From Clostridia bacterium (GTDB taxonomy: Bacteria > Bacillota > Clostridia > TANB77 > RGIG9151): 64,000 nt of DNA. Of the stretch, positions 15,029 to 24,925 are shown piece by piece. Positions within the stretch are counted from its first letter, which is position 1. Each line of letters starts with the position of its first letter. Where the stretch lies: the NCBI GenBank assembly GCA_017934955.1, contig JAGBIO010000006.1, forward strand, positions 1-64,000. The letters run 5' to 3'. The notes under the pieces were generated by a model that had not been told where the DNA came from, did no database searches, and saw only the letters and a list, made by a program, of their open reading frames with translations. A program made the translations under genes and the position numbers.

Positions 15029-16999
15029 ATGAAGAGATTATTATCGGTATTGTTTGGAATTATGATGTTGTTGAGTATTTCTTACGGCTACACATTTACG
15101 GTAGACGACGGGAGGAGTAAGCTTGTAAATGAGATTGATTCGGGGAATACAGTATTTGTCGGCTTAGAAGAATCGGAGGAGACAAGATTTGTAGTAAAAG
15201 AAGGAGATATCACTTTAACGGAAGTTACAGGGGAAACGGGTATTATGCAATTTAGTATGCCGAGTGAAAATGTATGGATTACCTTAATACGCCCGGGAGA
15301 TATAAAAATCATAACAGCAACAGCCGGAGAAAACGGAACAATCAGTCCGGAAGGAAGGACGTCAGTGGTAAGCGGAGAGAATCAAACGTTTGAGATGATA
15401 CCGGATCTCGGGTATACCATAGATTATGTATTGGTTGATGGTGTAAATGTCGGGGATCCGACAAGTTATACCTTTACGGATGTGGTAGATTTTCACACAA
15501 TTGAAGCAGTATTTAAGAAAAATATGTTTGATGTAACGTTAGATCAACAAAGCGGAAGCGGAGGAAGCACGAGTGTGGTGGCAACATATGGTTTGGCGAT
15601 GCCAAGCATAACTTTGCCGAGCAGAACCGGCTATACGTTCGGAGGCTACTATACAGAAACAAACGGAGGAGGAACGCAGTACTACAAAGCAGACGGAAGC
15701 AGCGCAAAGAACTGGGATAAGACTGCGGCGACAACGTTGTATGCAAAATGGACAGTCAATACGTATACCGTAACGTTAAATAATCAAAGTGCGACAACAG
15801 CGGGAACAACGAGTGTAACAGCAACGTACGGAAGTGCAATGCCTAGTATAACGAAACCGGCGAAAACCGGCTATACGTTCGGAGGTTACTATACAGAAAC
15901 AAACGGAGGAGGAACGCAGTACTACAAAGCAGACGGAAGCAGCGCAAAGAACTGGGATAAGACTGCGGCGACAACGTTGTATGCAAAATGGACAGTGAAT
16001 ACATATACCATTACAGCAACAGCAGGTTCTAATGGTTCGATTAGTCCGAGCGGAAGCACATCTGTTACATACGGTACAGATAAAACGTATACAATAACAG
16101 CTAATTCCGGATACGTTATTCAAGACGTACTTGTAGACGGAGCAAGTGTAGGAAATGTACATAGTTATACATTTAGCGCTGTTGAGACAAATCATACGAT
16201 TTCAGCAAGCTTTAGCGTGAAACCGGGTGCGAAAAGTTTTGCTTATACAGGTGGAATACAAACCTATACGGTACCGGCAACCGGTGTGTATAAATTAGAA
16301 ACATGGGGTGCCGGCGGATACGGCACTGCAGATTATTATAACAGTTCAGGATGGCATACCGGTCATACGGAGGCGGGTGCAGGCGGTTATTCTATGGGAT
16401 ATAAGAAATTGACGGCAGGACAAGTAATATATATCGGTGTAGGAGGAACTGCTAATAAATACCTTGGCGGTTATAACGGAGGCGGTAATGGTCATGACGG
16501 TACTGCCGGAGGCGGCGGAGGCGCTACTCACATGGCCTTTGCGAACGGAACGTTGTCTCAAATCGGGACAGCCGGTAATTCGGGACAAGTTTTACTTGTA
16601 GCCGGTGGCGGAGGCGGCGGCAGCTATGGTGGTAAATGGGGCATATACGCCGGAAACGGAGGTGCCGGAGGTGGTACTGAAGGTGGTGCCGGAGGAAACG
16701 CTGCCGGAGGCACACAGACGTCAGGAGCAGCTTTTGGTCAAGGAGGTCACAATGCCGGAACACACAGTGTCAGTGGCGGATGGACTGTTGGTTGCGGAGG
16801 CGGCGGAGGCGGCTGGTACGGTGGTGCTGCCGGTTGGCCGAGTGGCGGAAACACATCATCCGGAGGCGGCGGAAGTGGTTATATAGGCGGTGTAGCGTCA
16901 TTTACATACAATGGTACGACTTATAGCCCTTCGACGACTCAAGGTGGAGGGGCTGCATATCAAAATCATGGTTCTGCTAAGATTACATTTATACAATAG
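15029..16999 (+). CDS. Secreted InlB-repeat / glycine-rich (ALK-GRD-like) surface protein
   Basis: A 656-residue exported protein, ATG 15029 behind AGGAGGAAGAGG; the frame is open further upstream through repeats but without a start signal. Order: signal peptide (1-21), a divergent InlB-B-type repeat (about 93-163: ITATAGENGTISPEG...), two Listeria-Bacteroides (InlB B) repeats of 80 residues (about 164-324, with GYTFGGYYTETNGGG and TLYAKWTVNTYT), a second divergent repeat (about 325-396), then a glycine-rich domain (about 400-656) opening FAYTGGIQTYTVPATGVYKL with GGGGGATHMAF and ending GGSGYIGGV. This last part resembles the bacterial Gly-rich proteins related to the ALK/LTK ligand-binding glycine-rich domain. 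No LPXTG anchor. Probably an adhesin or surface fibre; expression may switch through the upstream G tract. Confidence 0.8.
   Translation: MKRLLSVLFGIMMLLSISYGYTFTVDDGRSKLVNEIDSGNTVFVGLEESEETRFVVKEGDITLTEVTGETGIMQFSMPSENVWITLIRPGDIKIITATAGENGTISPEGRTSVVSGENQTFEMIPDLGYTIDYVLVDGVNVGDPTSYTFTDVVDFHTIEAVFKKNMFDVTLDQQSGSGGSTSVVATYGLAMPSITLPSRTGYTFGGYYTETNGGGTQYYKADGSSAKNWDKTAATTLYAKWTVNTYTVTLNNQSATTAGTTSVTATYGSAMPSITKPAKTGYTFGGYYTETNGGGTQYYKADGSSAKNWDKTAATTLYAKWTVNTYTITATAGSNGSISPSGSTSVTYGTDKTYTITANSGYVIQDVLVDGASVGNVHSYTFSAVETNHTISASFSVKPGAKSFAYTGGIQTYTVPATGVYKLETWGAGGYGTADYYNSSGWHTGHTEAGAGGYSMGYKKLTAGQVIYIGVGGTANKYLGGYNGGGNGHDGTAGGGGGATHMAFANGTLSQIGTAGNSGQVLLVAGGGGGGSYGGKWGIYAGNGGAGGGTEGGAGGNAAGGTQTSGAAFGQGGHNAGTHSVSGGWTVGCGGGGGGWYGGAAGWPSGGNTSSGGGGSGYIGGVASFTYNGTTYSPSTTQGGGAAYQNHGSAKITFIQ
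15627..16004 (+). repeat. Near-identical 240-bp tandem duplication inside the surface-protein gene
   Basis: Bases 15627-15759 recur at 15867-15999 almost unchanged (one difference seen, C15646 versus T15886), an offset of 240 bp or 80 codons. High DNA identity points to recent duplication or gene conversion. The only CTAG I found in the window is at 15843-15846, in the diverged part of the unit. Confidence 0.85.
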
Positions 17000-17115
17000 C
17001 TAAAAATAAAGGATTATTTTGCATCGGGGGACGTTTTGGAATCACTTAATATTGAACTTCCTAATTTATAATCTTTTCATTTGACCACATATATGAAGTG
17101 GCGAAAGACATATAG

Positions 17116-17160
17116 AATACACCTTGAGTAGCAAAAAATTGCGAAAAAGGTGTATTTTTA
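17116..17160 (+). terminator. Terminator after secreted glycine-rich protein
   Basis: AATACACCTT/AAGGTGTATT arms, loop 21 nt, T5 tail. The rest of 17000-17271 shows no gene. Confidence 0.75.
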
Positions 17161-17271
17161 TGTGATGTGTACATTACTTTTTAAAAAGTTCAAAAAGCAC
17201 GTAAAATAAAGAATGCAAAAGAAAAATGAATGTAATTTGGAATAAATCCGGAAAATGACGAATATAACGAA

Positions 17272-17299
17272 TTGAATAGAAGCGTGGGATGAATATAAT
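17272..17299 (+). promoter_or_regulatory. Sigma-A promoter of groES-groEL
   Basis: TTGAAT (17272-17277), 16-bp spacer, TATAAT (17294-17299), immediately upstream of the CIRCE operator. Confidence 0.8.
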
Positions 17300-17304
17300 A
17301 ACAA

Positions 17305-17331
17305 TTAGCAATCAAATAAAGAGAGTGCTAA
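17305..17331 (+). promoter_or_regulatory. CIRCE operator (HrcA site)
   Basis: TTAGCAATC (17305-17313), 9-nt spacer, GAGTGCTAA (17323-17331): the CIRCE consensus with one mismatch in the left arm. HrcA bound here represses the heat-shock operon at the transcription start. Confidence 0.93.
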
Positions 17332-17334
17332 TGA

Positions 17335-17643
<309 letters not shown>

Positions 17644-17649
17644 GGAAAA

Positions 17650-17802
17650 TGGGACAGCATGAATGCTGTCCGTACAGAAAGATGAGTGGAAGATTGAAGT
17701 GAGGACAGCATGAATGCTGTCCGTACGGAAAGAAAGCTGCATAATGAAACTGAAATGAAAATGATGTACAATAATGTAGGGACAGTATTTATGCTGTCCG
17801 CT
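17650..17802. repeat. Three family-A repeats between groES and groEL
   Basis: Hairpins at about 17651-17676, 17703-17728 and 17777-17801. The last has an imperfect left arm (GACAGTA). Confidence 0.9.
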
Positions 17803-17804
17803 GA

Positions 17805-19475
<1,671 letters not shown>

Positions 19476-19483
19476 TTCTCGCG

Positions 19484-19536
19484 AAAAAATGGAGCTGTAA
19501 AAAAGGGAAAGCTTTTTTACAGCTCCATTTTTTTCT
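19484..19536 (+). terminator. Terminator of the groE operon
   Basis: 19-bp stem AAATGGAGCTGTAAAAAAG with its inverse and a T7 tail. Confidence 0.93.
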
Positions 19537-19567
19537 ATGATTTTACAGCATTTTGTGGTAAAATCAT
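19537..19567. promoter_or_regulatory. 10-bp inverted repeat upstream of fic gene
   Basis: ATGATTTTAC (19537-19546) and GTAAAATCAT (19558-19567), ending 19 bp before the fic ATG; a possible operator or leader hairpin. Confidence 0.45.
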
Positions 19568-19586
19568 AAAGAAGGAGAATGTTGAT

Positions 19587-20318
19587 ATGAGTGATATTTT
19601 AAATATTTTAAGAGAACAAATGGAAATGGGATTAAAAGGTAATTTATATTATGTAACACAAATTAATTTTGCTTATAATACTAATCATATGGAGGGAAGT
19701 GCTTTAACAGAGGCACAAACGCGATATATTTATGAAACGAACACTTTGGTGACAGAAGAGGGAGATTCACCTACTAAAATTGATGATATTATTGAAACAC
19801 TGAATCATTTTAAGTTGGTGGATTATATGCTAAAGGTGGCGGAAGAACCATTATCGGAAACTATGATAAAGGAATTTCATAAAATTTTAAAAACAGGAAC
19901 CTCAGATGAGAAAAAATCTTGGTTTAAGGTGGGAGATTATAAGAGTTTGGCAAATGAAGTCGGCGGAACTATGACTTCTGCACCGGAACATGTGGCAAGT
20001 GAGATGCGAAATTTATTGAATTGGTATCATTCATTAAAAGACGTTACCTTTGAGAATATTGTGAAGTTCCATAGTGATTTTGAAAAAATTCATGCTTTTC
20101 AAGATGGAAACGGTCGAGTGGGACGAATCATTTTATTTAAGGAGTGCTTAAAAAATAATATTGTGCCTTTTATTATATTGGATGAAGATAAGTTTTTTTA
20201 TTACAGAGGTTTGCAGGAATATCAAACCGGAGGAGAAAAAGGCTATTTACTTGATATTTGTTTGAATGCACAGGAGCAATATCAAAAATTGATTGATAAA
20301 TTTATAGGACAGAATTGA
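19587..20318 (+). CDS. Fic-domain protein (AMP transferase), autoinhibited type
   Basis: A 243-residue Fic enzyme, which usually transfers AMP from ATP to hydroxyl groups of target proteins. The active-site motif HAFQDGNGRVGR (residues 169-180) is complete with catalytic His169. The N-terminal TNHMEG (32-37) fits the (S/T)xxxE(G/N) inhibitory motif of class II Fic proteins, whose Glu (here Glu36) blocks productive ATP binding, so no separate antitoxin gene is required. ATG 19587 has AAGGAGAAT upstream. Single-gene unit between the groE terminator and a MITE-like element. Targets unknown. Confidence 0.9.
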   Translation: MSDILNILREQMEMGLKGNLYYVTQINFAYNTNHMEGSALTEAQTRYIYETNTLVTEEGDSPTKIDDIIETLNHFKLVDYMLKVAEEPLSETMIKEFHKILKTGTSDEKKSWFKVGDYKSLANEVGGTMTSAPEHVASEMRNLLNWYHSLKDVTFENIVKFHSDFEKIHAFQDGNGRVGRIILFKECLKNNIVPFIILDEDKFFYYRGLQEYQTGGEKGYLLDICLNAQEQYQKLIDKFIGQN

Positions 20319-20322
20319 TAAA

Positions 20323-20525
20323 TTACAGGTCAGACTTAAATTCATATAGAAGGCACAAATACTGTCCACAGAAAAGGCAGAAAGCAGGACAGCATAAATG
20401 CTGTCCGTACAATGATTCTGCCATTATTATGCCCGGAAAATAGGTAGACATTAAAATTAGGACACAATGAATTGTGTCCCTACAGTGTTTGTGCCATGTT
20501 CACAATTTACAGTCTGAATTGTAAC
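20323..20525. mobile_element. MITE-like composite repeat (203 bp)
   Basis: Outer ends TTACAGGTCAGACTT (from 20323) and AGTCTGAATTGTAAC (to 20525) form imperfect terminal inverted repeats. Inside are GGCACAAA(T)ACTGT, a truncated A hairpin, a full A hairpin (about 20388-20412), a GACACAA-type hairpin (about 20459-20483) and the right GTGTTTGTGCC. No coding sequence. Confidence 0.75.
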
Positions 20526-20554
20526 AGAGAAGATAGAAAAATGTATAAATAGAA

Positions 20555-20583
20555 TTGACAAAGTAAACATAATGTGGTATTAT
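20555..20583 (+). promoter_or_regulatory. Sigma-A promoter of the G+C-rich gene pair
   Basis: TTGACA (20555-20560), 17-bp spacer, TATTAT (20578-20583). Confidence 0.75.
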
Positions 20584-20684
20584 AAGATGTGATGTTTTGT
20601 AGTGACAAATGAAAAAGAGATTTCTTTTTCCGGAGAGAGTGTGTAGTTTGTGGACGCTTGAAAATGCAAAGGAGGTTGCGCATA

Positions 20685-21116
20685 ATGATGAGAAAGTGGA
20701 GTGAGACCGAGTTGGTGCATGAAAGAAATCTTCGACGGAAGATGGCGCTGTCTTTTGGTGATTTCAAGACCGAAGGGCGAGTACGGGCGGATTTGATTAA
20801 GGCGATTCGTGCTTGTGATGAGAGCCGAATTGGTAAAATCAAAGTTCCCGGTTATGATAAGCGTCAGACCATGACGGTGCTTCAGCGAGATGGTGCTTAT
20901 CAGTACACGCAGCGTCAGATTGCGGAGAGGCGTACGGTGATTGAGAATCAGCTACGTTTCTTGCTCCCTCGGGAGAACTTGGAGCCGGTCCGACGGGAAG
21001 TTTTCAATGCGCTGAAGCTTGAAAAGGCTGGCGTAGAGCTGGTTGAACTTCCTCCGGATCAGCGGAGTAAGTTACGCGATTCCGGTCTGCTTGACTACGT
21101 TGGCTTGCGTTTTTAA
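20685..21116 (+). CDS. Unknown basic protein of a G+C-rich island
   Basis: A 143-residue Arg-rich protein that I do not recognise (MMRKWSETELVHERNLRRKMALSFGDF...). Start ATG 20685 has AAGGAGG 9 bp upstream. Composition is strikingly unlike the surroundings: about half G+C, with frequent CGT/CGG/CTG-type codons rare elsewhere in the window, indicating horizontal acquisition. Likely soluble and helical. The next gene follows 16 bp after the stop and has the same composition. Not similar to any phage or plasmid function that I know. Confidence 0.6.
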   Translation: MMRKWSETELVHERNLRRKMALSFGDFKTEGRVRADLIKAIRACDESRIGKIKVPGYDKRQTMTVLQRDGAYQYTQRQIAERRTVIENQLRFLLPRENLEPVRREVFNALKLEKAGVELVELPPDQRSKLRDSGLLDYVGLRF

Positions 21117-21132
21117 AGAAAGGGGACGTATC

Positions 21133-21603
21133 ATGAAACAGCTTACGGTGGCGAACTATGTGTACATCAACTATACAAAAGGCGAGTTTCCTCGATTTGA
21201 GATTGAGATGAACTTCGCTGAGCGGGCCGTAGAAGCGATTTTGGATGGCTCACTGAGTTTGCTTTCGAAACCCATTGCAGTATATCTGCGCTCCGGCGAG
21301 TATAACTATGATGCCGAATCCGTTGCGGCACTTTGTTGCAAACTCGGCATCACCGATTTCGTCCATCGCATGATTTGTGCGGTGGATCGTCTGCGGACGG
21401 AGCAGATTGAGGAGATGCTGGATAAGATTACCATGGAAACCTACGCCCGGCAGAGTTTGTTGCTTCGAATAGCGGCGGCGATTGAGCTGTGTAATCCGCG
21501 GTTTTTGATGGGACCGCTTGGGTTGATTCGTGAAGAGCAGCTTCAGGAGTTGCTGGTGAAATCCGGCATTGCGGGATATGTCCGCATGGCGCTGGATGAT
21601 TAA
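21133..21603 (+). CDS. Unknown protein of a G+C-rich island
   Basis: A 156-residue protein (MKQLTVANYVYINYTKGEFPRFE in parts) of unknown family. ATG 21133 lies behind AAAGGGGACG; an open frame upstream overlaps the preceding gene without a start signal. Predicted mixed alpha/beta, with a C-terminal helical part (LLLRIAAAIELCNPRF..., EEQLQELLVKSGIAGYVRMAL). Same foreign composition as its partner and closed by a strong terminator, so the two genes form a self-contained transferred operon. Confidence 0.6.
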   Translation: MKQLTVANYVYINYTKGEFPRFEIEMNFAERAVEAILDGSLSLLSKPIAVYLRSGEYNYDAESVAALCCKLGITDFVHRMICAVDRLRTEQIEEMLDKITMETYARQSLLLRIAAAIELCNPRFLMGPLGLIREEQLQELLVKSGIAGYVRMALDD

Positions 21604-21604
21604 G

Positions 21605-21643
21605 AAAAGTGCAGTCTGTGTAAAAACAGGCTGCACTTTTTTC
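21605..21643 (+). terminator. Terminator of the G+C-rich pair
   Basis: AAAGTGCAG(T)CTGT / ACAG(G)CTGCACTTT stem followed by T6. Confidence 0.9.
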
Positions 21644-21671
21644 TTTATGTCTTAATTAGCATAAACATTTC

Positions 21672-21764
21672 GTTACATGTCAGAATATATATCGGGACGT
21701 CGAGGACGCCGTCCCCTACAATGATTGTGCCATCATTGTAGAAAAATATAGTATTAAGTGTAAC
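21672..21764. mobile_element. Short MITE-like element with family-B core (93 bp)
   Basis: Ends GTTACATGTCAGAAT and AGTATTAAGTGTAAC; core is a GGGACGTCGAGGACG...CGTCCCCTACA hairpin at about 21694-21719. Confidence 0.75.
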
Positions 21765-21793
21765 ATATTGTGATATTTGGTAAAATTATATGC

Positions 21794-21826
21794 TTGATTT
21801 TTAGATTATATTTTTATATAATCTAA
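21794..21826 (+). promoter_or_regulatory. Promoter of the flagellar operon with overlapping palindrome
   Basis: TTGATT (21794-21799), 17-bp spacer, TATAAT (21817-21822). TTAGATTATA (21801-21810) and TATAATCTAA (21817-21826) are perfect inverted arms covering spacer and -10, a layout expected for a repressor operator. Confidence 0.65.
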
Positions 21827-21852
21827 ACGTATATTGGTGGGAGTCGGTTTAT

Positions 21853-22065
21853 ATGATAGAATTGACAAAATTAAACAATCAAAAAATTGTGATTAACAGC
21901 GATTTGATAGAGTATGTCGAGGCGACGCCGGATACGACGATATCGCTTACGACGGGAAATAAATTTGTGGTAAGAGAAAGTGTGGATGAACTTGTGGATA
22001 AAGTGATTGGCTTTAGACAGAAGTTTAATTTATATTTGCAAAAGAAAAAGGAGGATAATGAGTAA
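21853..22065 (+). CDS. swrD: SwrD/FlbD-family flagellar protein
   Basis: A 70-residue protein of the FlbD/SwrD family (MIELTKLNNQKIVINSDLIEYVEATPDTTI in parts), encoded in flagellar operons and required for full motor power during swarming in Bacillus. It is the first gene after the operon promoter. Its stop overlaps the fliL start by 8 bases, so translation is coupled. Confidence 0.9.
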   Translation: MIELTKLNNQKIVINSDLIEYVEATPDTTISLTTGNKFVVRESVDELVDKVIGFRQKFNLYLQKKKEDNE

Positions 22066-22528
22066 TATGGCGAAGAAAGCATTGATTATTATCATTATTG
22101 CGGTTGTATTTGGTTTGGTAGGAGCGGGGGCAGGCGTTTATTTTATGATGAATCGCTTTGATCCGAATAAACAAGTTGTGGAACCGGAAGAAACCGGATT
22201 TGATTTAAAAGACGGATCGAGTTTGGCATTAAATGATGTTATGATTTCCTTGAAGAAGACGGGTTCAAAAGCGTCTTATTTGAAAGCAAGTTTTGTAATT
22301 GTATTTGAAGATGAAAAAGCGTTGGCTACGGCGGAAAAAATGACGGATTATTATCGAGACGCTATTTTGAGTGTATTTGAATCGAAAACAGCGGAAGAAT
22401 TAAGTGATTCCAATAAGCGTAACGAAATGAAAGAGCCGGTTTTAGAAGCGATTCGGTCGCTTTATAATAATGAGGAAGATCGCGAAAAGATTATCGCGGT
22501 TATGATTCCGAGTTTTATTGTGACCTAA
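22058..22528 (+). CDS. fliL: Flagellar basal-body-associated protein FliL
   Basis: A 156-residue single-pass inner-membrane protein around the stator and basal body. N-terminal transmembrane helix at about residues 6-29 (ALIIIIIAVVFGLVGAGAGV) then a periplasm-like domain ending in IAVMIPSFIVT. ATG 22058 follows AAGGAGGATA inside the end of swrD. Typical size and position before fliM. Confidence 0.9.
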   Translation: MSNMAKKALIIIIIAVVFGLVGAGAGVYFMMNRFDPNKQVVEPEETGFDLKDGSSLALNDVMISLKKTGSKASYLKASFVIVFEDEKALATAEKMTDYYRDAILSVFESKTAEELSDSNKRNEMKEPVLEAIRSLYNNEEDREKIIAVMIPSFIVT

Positions 22529-22572
22529 ATAAATTTTGCGAATTTTAAATTTATACAAAAGGAGAAAGAACC

Positions 22573-23460
22573 ATGACGGTTACAAAATATGATTTTTCAA
22601 AACCGAGTAAATTTGCAAAGAATCATATTGCAGGTTTTCGAAATATATTTGAATACTTTTGTAAGACATCTTCGATTATTTTGGAAACACTCTTGAGAAG
22701 CGAAGTTATTGTAGAGATTGAAAACATAAAGGAGATGCCGTACGAAGGATACATAAAAACTTTGAAAGATCCTGTTGCGATTGGAGTGATTCGTGCGCAG
22801 GAATTGCAGGGTGATATTTTGATGGAGTTTCCACCGAATATTGCGTTGGAAATCATTGATAAAACGTTGGGTGGAAATGTAGACGGACAGATTAAATTAA
22901 GAAATTTGACGGAAATTGAAGCGGCGATTATTTATAATATCATGAAGAACTTGATGAATCCGTTAAAGGAAGCATGGGGACAAGCCTATAATATTACGCC
23001 GATGGTGGAAAAGTTCTTTACCACAACCAAGTTGATTAATATGACACGATTAAACGATACGATTATGATGATTGATATCAAATTGGCGGTAGGAAAAGAA
23101 ATGGGATATATCAAGTTCTGTATTCCGTATGAAACCATTAAGGCGATCGTCAATAAGATTGATATTAAATCGTGGTTGTTTACCGAAGTGGAACCGAATT
23201 CACCGGAAAAAGTTCAAAAGATTGAAGAAAAAGTGGAATTATCCAAAGTCGATGTACATGTGGTTTTGGGAGAAACACTCTTGAAATTGGAAGACATTAA
23301 ACAATTGCAAGTGGGGGATGTTATTACGCTGGATTCTAACATAAAATCGGAATTACCGCTTTTTATTGATGGTGTGAAACGATATAAGGGAAGACCGGGT
23401 GTGAAGAATAAACGGCTTGCCGTAAAGATAACGGAAACGATAAGAAAAGAGGACGAATAA
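22573..23460 (+). CDS. fliM: Flagellar motor switch protein FliM lacking the N-terminal CheY-docking segment
   Basis: C-ring switch component. The 295-residue protein contains the FliM middle domain (IKEMPYEGYIKTLKDPVAIGV, GGNVDG, TEIEAAIIYNIMKNLMNPLKEAW) and a C-terminal SpoA domain (VHVVLGETLLKLEDIKQLQVGDVITLD). It begins directly at YDFSKPSKFAKNHIAGFRNIF; the usual first 30-40 residues with the LSQxEIDxLL peptide that binds phospho-CheY are missing. The ATG has AAAGGAGAAAG just upstream and an in-frame stop precedes it, so the short start is real. Directional switching must differ or be absent. Confidence 0.93.
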   Translation: MTVTKYDFSKPSKFAKNHIAGFRNIFEYFCKTSSIILETLLRSEVIVEIENIKEMPYEGYIKTLKDPVAIGVIRAQELQGDILMEFPPNIALEIIDKTLGGNVDGQIKLRNLTEIEAAIIYNIMKNLMNPLKEAWGQAYNITPMVEKFFTTTKLINMTRLNDTIMMIDIKLAVGKEMGYIKFCIPYETIKAIVNKIDIKSWLFTEVEPNSPEKVQKIEEKVELSKVDVHVVLGETLLKLEDIKQLQVGDVITLDSNIKSELPLFIDGVKRYKGRPGVKNKRLAVKITETIRKEDE

Positions 23461-23473
23461 AGGAGGATAAAAA

Positions 23474-24478
23474 ATGTTAGATACAGAAGAATTAAAGCAA
23501 TTGTTGCAGAAAAGTTCGGAATTTACCAAAGAAATTGAGATGCTTTCCGAAGATGATAAGAATATGCTTACGGAACTTTATAAAGAACCTTTGGATTCTG
23601 CAGGAAAGGCGATTACGAAGATACTTCAGAAAAATGCGGAAATCGGCGATATTGCGGCGGATATTGTAAAACCGTCTTTGTTGACGGAAACGCTGGGAGA
23701 GGATTATCTTTTTATTGATGCGAACTATCGTGAGGAAGCAACGACGTTTGCGTTTGACAAATCTACGGTGAAAAAAGTGGCAGGAATTTTGCTTGAGACG
23801 ATGCCGGAGGAAGGCGAAATTACAGAGACAGAGCGAAATTCTTTTGATGAGGTTTTTTCGCAGATGATTAGTCGAATGGGAATTTCTTTGAGCAACGTGT
23901 TAGGGGGAACGGTAGAATTTACCGAGTCAAAGGAAGAGAGTACCCTAATTCAAAGAGAAGAAAATATGATACAAATGTCTTTTAGTTTGAAGATTAATGA
24001 TGATGTGAATACAACGGTTTACTATTTCTTACCGTATACTTTAATCAATCGCTTTTTTGCAGCGCTCAAAAAAAGTATCGGGACTGTGGAATCTGAGAAA
24101 ACTGTTTCAGCAGAAAAAAGCGTAAAAGAAAAGAACGTGGTAGAGACGGTTGAAGAGTTGGAGGAGACGACTGCTACAATTCAGCCGATTCGTTTTGAAG
24201 AACTTACGGAAGATTTGGTTGCAAATGAAAAAGAGAATATGAGTTTGTTGATGGATTTGCAATTACAGGTGAGTGTTGAGTTGGGAAAAGTAAAAAAGCC
24301 GATAAAAGATATTTTGCAATTTACTCAAGGTACGATTGTGGAATTGGATCGATTGGCGGGAGATAACGTGGATGTACTGGTTAGCGGAAAGATTATTGCG
24401 AAGGGCGAAGTAGTAGTGGTTGACCAGAACTTTGGTGTGCGTATTACGAAGATTGTAATACCGGAGAAGAGAGTATAG
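23474..24478 (+). CDS. fliY: Flagellar motor switch phosphatase FliY (FliN/CheC type)
   Basis: A 334-residue C-ring protein. The middle (about 100-220) is CheC/CheX-like, with segments such as EVFSQMISRMGISLSNVLGG; the C-terminal about 80 residues are a SpoA/FliN domain (MDLQLQVSVELGKVKKPIKDIL in parts, ending VRITKIVIPEKRV). The N-terminus (MLDTEELKQLLQKSSEF) does not show the LSQDEIDALL CheY-binding peptide found in Bacillus FliY. ATG 23474 with GGAGGATAAAAA upstream. No cheY gene follows, unlike in many Firmicutes operons. Confidence 0.9.
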   Translation: MLDTEELKQLLQKSSEFTKEIEMLSEDDKNMLTELYKEPLDSAGKAITKILQKNAEIGDIAADIVKPSLLTETLGEDYLFIDANYREEATTFAFDKSTVKKVAGILLETMPEEGEITETERNSFDEVFSQMISRMGISLSNVLGGTVEFTESKEESTLIQREENMIQMSFSLKINDDVNTTVYYFLPYTLINRFFAALKKSIGTVESEKTVSAEKSVKEKNVVETVEELEETTATIQPIRFEELTEDLVANEKENMSLLMDLQLQVSVELGKVKKPIKDILQFTQGTIVELDRLAGDNVDVLVSGKIIAKGEVVVVDQNFGVRITKIVIPEKRV

Positions 24479-24488
24479 GAGGGTGCTT

Positions 24489-24905
24489 ATGGGAGCACAA
24501 GTAATTAGTCTCTTAACAATTTTGATTGCGACGGGAAGTGTTGTTTTTTTATCCTATGTGATGACGAAATTTATCGGGAAAAAATCAACCGGTTTAATAA
24601 AAAGCAAGTATATGAAGGTTATTGACAGTCTTTCGATGGGATTTGATAAAAATATTTATTTGATTCAAGTGGGAGAGCAATATGTGTTGATGCATTCGTC
24701 GGTAAAAGGGTTTGAGTTTATTTGCAATATTGATCGTGATTTGATTGTACCGACGATTAACAGTACTCCCGTAACGGAAAAGTCGAATAATTTTTCCAAA
24801 TATTTTGATTTCTTCCGTACCAGCCATGAAAATGAGAAAAAAGAGGAAAATCATGTGAATGAGAACATAGAGAGATTAAGGGATGCCTTTAATAACAAAA
24901 GATAA
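24489..24905 (+). CDS. fliO: Flagellar biosynthesis protein FliO
   Basis: A 138-residue membrane protein helping assemble the FliP export-gate ring. One N-terminal transmembrane helix (about 4-25, VISLLTILIATGSVVFLSYVM), then a cytoplasmic domain with SLSMGFDKNIYLIQVGEQYVLM (in parts), the family hallmark. ATG 24489 has GGAGGG 6 bp upstream; a GTG two codons earlier is closer to the site and less likely. Confidence 0.85.
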   Translation: MGAQVISLLTILIATGSVVFLSYVMTKFIGKKSTGLIKSKYMKVIDSLSMGFDKNIYLIQVGEQYVLMHSSVKGFEFICNIDRDLIVPTINSTPVTEKSNNFSKYFDFFRTSHENEKKEENHVNENIERLRDAFNNKR

Positions 24906-24925
24906 TTCGGGAAGGAAGTAGCTAA

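Noticed and set aside
15513-16195. Minus-strand frames opposite the glycine-rich surface protein gene, including 15776-16195
   Set aside because: Cys/Arg-rich shadow frames of Gly/Thr-rich repeats, with no start signals and no sensible domains.
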